In this document: positions 32,901 to 33,116 of the stretch, piece after piece
How positions within the stretch are numbered: position 1 is the first letter of the stretch
Layout of the letters: each line of letters begins with the position of its first letter
Assembly: GCA_964440915.1 (NCBI GenBank)
Contig: CAYTTV010000040.1
Span: forward strand, 1 to 33,116
Length of the DNA stretch: 33,116 nucleotides
DNA from: CAMPJM01 sp964440915
GTDB taxonomy: Bacteria > Bacteroidota > Bacteroidia > Cytophagales > Cyclobacteriaceae
Direction: 5' to 3'
Notes under the pieces: model-generated
Told to the model about the DNA's origin: nothing
The model's input: only the letters and a program-made list of their open reading frames with translations
Database searches by the model: none
Program-made: the position numbers and the translations under genes

Positions 32901-33004
32901 ATTTGGTTTTGTTAGACCTTTCAGACTGTCCTAGTGGCCTATATTATATTCGCGTCGAAATTGGACGCCAAAGGTTCGTGCAGAAGATTATTATGTCACC
33001 TTAA
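29930..33004 (+). CDS. Large multidomain T9SS-exported surface protein
   Basis: The 1024-residue protein has a signal peptide ending at VHA-Q (residue 17). Three tandem repeats of 74-75 residues follow from residue 22 to 226, each with AEYxFxxDPGxG at the start and GRW or GHW at the end. A PKD-like domain spans about 237-306 and an IPT/TIG-like domain 311-397. Residues 400-540 look like a beta-sandwich repeat domain. Residues 542-642 are a Gly/Ala-rich hydrophobic stretch with eight Cys. From 657 (SLDPNTKEGLAG) to 860 is a conserved surface domain with YTIYFENIKTATAPASEVRIVDQLD and GFLPPNKKAGEGEGYVSF. An Fn3-like domain and a T9SS type A sorting domain (RIYPNPTTGKVFLSF at 945 onward) end the protein. 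It should be attached to or released from the cell surface. Function unknown; adhesion or glycan binding is plausible. Confidence 0.9.
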   Translation: MKKLFIFLCFPILVHAQIITQAEYFFGEDPGFGKGAILPIKPGESVDETLAIDHDLAAGKHALYVRMMDSEGRWGAGIQQLLFVTENPQPVNIVAAEYYFDSDPGVGKATAIPISIGRQIDEAFEIDIEGLEIGKHVLCVRVKNSKGHWSNFIRETVDVVEPPKHVDVVAAEYFLNFDPGLGNGVPLEIPLGNSGGEWTVEPDFEEIPYGTNRFYVRALDALGRWSLTNIVPFNRIAASFTFNIEGNEVFYNNQSDKAAIGYKWLFSDGKESIQVNPKHSFEKAGAYETCLIAYREGAQDTLCLEVGIQGVQSVNPTYSSRTGPALLTLSGYGFEEGSSVKLVQGSREIIAHTDNFRDTYSMEAYFRFERAPEGIYDVVVSHPAKVNDTLMNAFTIQAPKEHDIRLSIIGPERVLVNRPTKYSIAYRNNGNSMAVGVPVFIAVSPDREPKILSHVSDENVLPEIIEETPESHFYMVRDSITGDSVLLAALIIPYITPGTTGYIDLEVTSRMLSYYDIEVKAGAPMFDAEALGLMGLRMNSDCTSLPACVQCMLDLLSVVPVVGCGVGVFNLGCTIENAIKGRGPRGGAGLLNFIGNAASTFLSCTPAGATAKLSLGLAAQGAGMASSTAAAGASNSCGPGGCNPSSGDRKRPNTVGSLDPNTKEGLAGLTTHNYTLDERSFHYTIYFENIKTATAPASEVRIVDQLDTAVLDIRTLEFTGFGFGDSVYTLAKKHSFAADIDLRPSKNIVLRVTGNLDTLQGVISWHFVSFDPVTMALTDDFMEGFLPPNKKAGEGEGYVSFSIMAKSGLPHLTVIENKANIFFDLNDPIETPIWTNTIDKENPESGMKPITTTFSDTAFVVQWQGVDHHAGLSAYDIYVAKNDGAFTPWLVKTKLDSAIFYGSGESRYAFYSVAYDWAGNKEEKVAKAEVEMAPSSLTATNSMATKMTRIYPNPTTGKVFLSFEESNKGVVIKVNDPIGKLVKMKSANTNDLVLLDLSDCPSGLYYIRVEIGRQRFVQKIIMSP
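29993..30604 (+). repeat. Three tandem 74-75-residue protein repeats
   Basis: Within the surface protein, repeats start at residues 22, 96 and 171. Shared positions are AEY(F/Y), DPG(F/V/L)G, a Pro-rich strand, (G/Y)(K/T)(H/N), (L/F)(Y/C)VR and (G)(R/H)W. Similarity falls from first to third copy. Confidence 0.8.
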
Positions 33005-33022
33005 GTGGTATGGGGTTGTGTA

Positions 33023-33066
33023 AAAGAGTCGCTCATTCTAAGAGATAAGCGGCTCTTTCTTTTCAA
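33023..33066 (+). terminator. Terminator of the beta-helix/surface-protein operon
   Basis: AAAGAGTCGCT (33023-33033) pairs with AGCGGCTCTTT (33048-33058) with one G-U pair and a 14-base loop, followed by a T-rich tract. It lies 20 bases after the stop codon of the surface protein gene. Confidence 0.8.
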
Positions 33067-33116
33067 GAAAAAAATGAAAATATCCTCAGCGGCTATTTAA
33101 TGGATTTGCTGAAGCA

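Noticed and set aside
1..33116. CRISPR array, insertion sequence, rRNA or complete tRNA gene
   Set aside because: No regularly spaced direct repeats, transposase motifs with terminal repeats, or full cloverleaf sequences were seen on reading both strands; a dedicated scan was not possible.

Overview
The window looks like part of a marine or environmental Bacteroidota chromosome, most likely of the order Cytophagales. The evidence is a hybrid two-component regulator with a periplasmic propeller, a type IX secretion (T9SS) sorting domain, a FISUMP lipoprotein, CE2-type SGNH lipoproteins, a DAHP synthase-chorismate mutase fusion, starts without Shine-Dalgarno sequences, and promoter boxes of the TTTG / TAnnTTTG type. 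No transposon, phage, CRISPR array, rRNA or complete tRNA gene was seen.

Layout. 1-3676 (minus) is a hybrid sensor-regulator cut by the left edge. 4033-5796 holds a small P-loop kinase, a small lipoprotein and an MBL-fold hydrolase. 5937-9104 (minus) is an aromatic amino acid operon: aminotransferase, prephenate dehydrogenase, DAHP synthase-chorismate mutase. 9670-15956 (plus) is ilvA-thrA-thrB-thrC. The two operons diverge from 9105-9669. Each is preceded by a short leader ORF and an intrinsic terminator: a Tyr/Phe-rich leader (9224-9289, minus) and a Thr/Ile-rich leader (9474-9563, plus). These look like two back-to-back translational attenuators. The Thr/Ile one also has an exact 7-base antiterminator partner overlapping its stop codon.

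16039-17192 has a GNAT acetyltransferase and a HemD-like uroporphyrinogen-III synthase. 17254-20147 (minus) is the most unusual locus. A strong promoter and a clear TPP riboswitch precede four genes that each overlap the next by 4 bp: a SAM methyltransferase, an AIR-synthase/HypE-like protein, a ThiE-like protein lacking several catalytic residues, and a Trm112-like zinc protein. A perfect 9-bp inverted repeat just before the first start codon suggests translational control. This set is not a standard thiamine operon and its chemistry is open.

20236-23736 holds a FISUMP lipoprotein, a LEA14-like protein, an ABC exporter pair and a four-helix phage-holin-family membrane protein. 24043-25074 is a LacI regulator, followed by a 597-bp gene-free stretch with a perfect palindrome and a strong hairpin. 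25672-33004 holds YebC, two convergent CE2-like esterase lipoproteins, a secreted beta-helix protein and a 1024-residue T9SS surface protein ending in a terminator. The esterases, beta-helix protein and hybrid sensor suggest a life using polysaccharides, but no SusC/SusD pair is present here.
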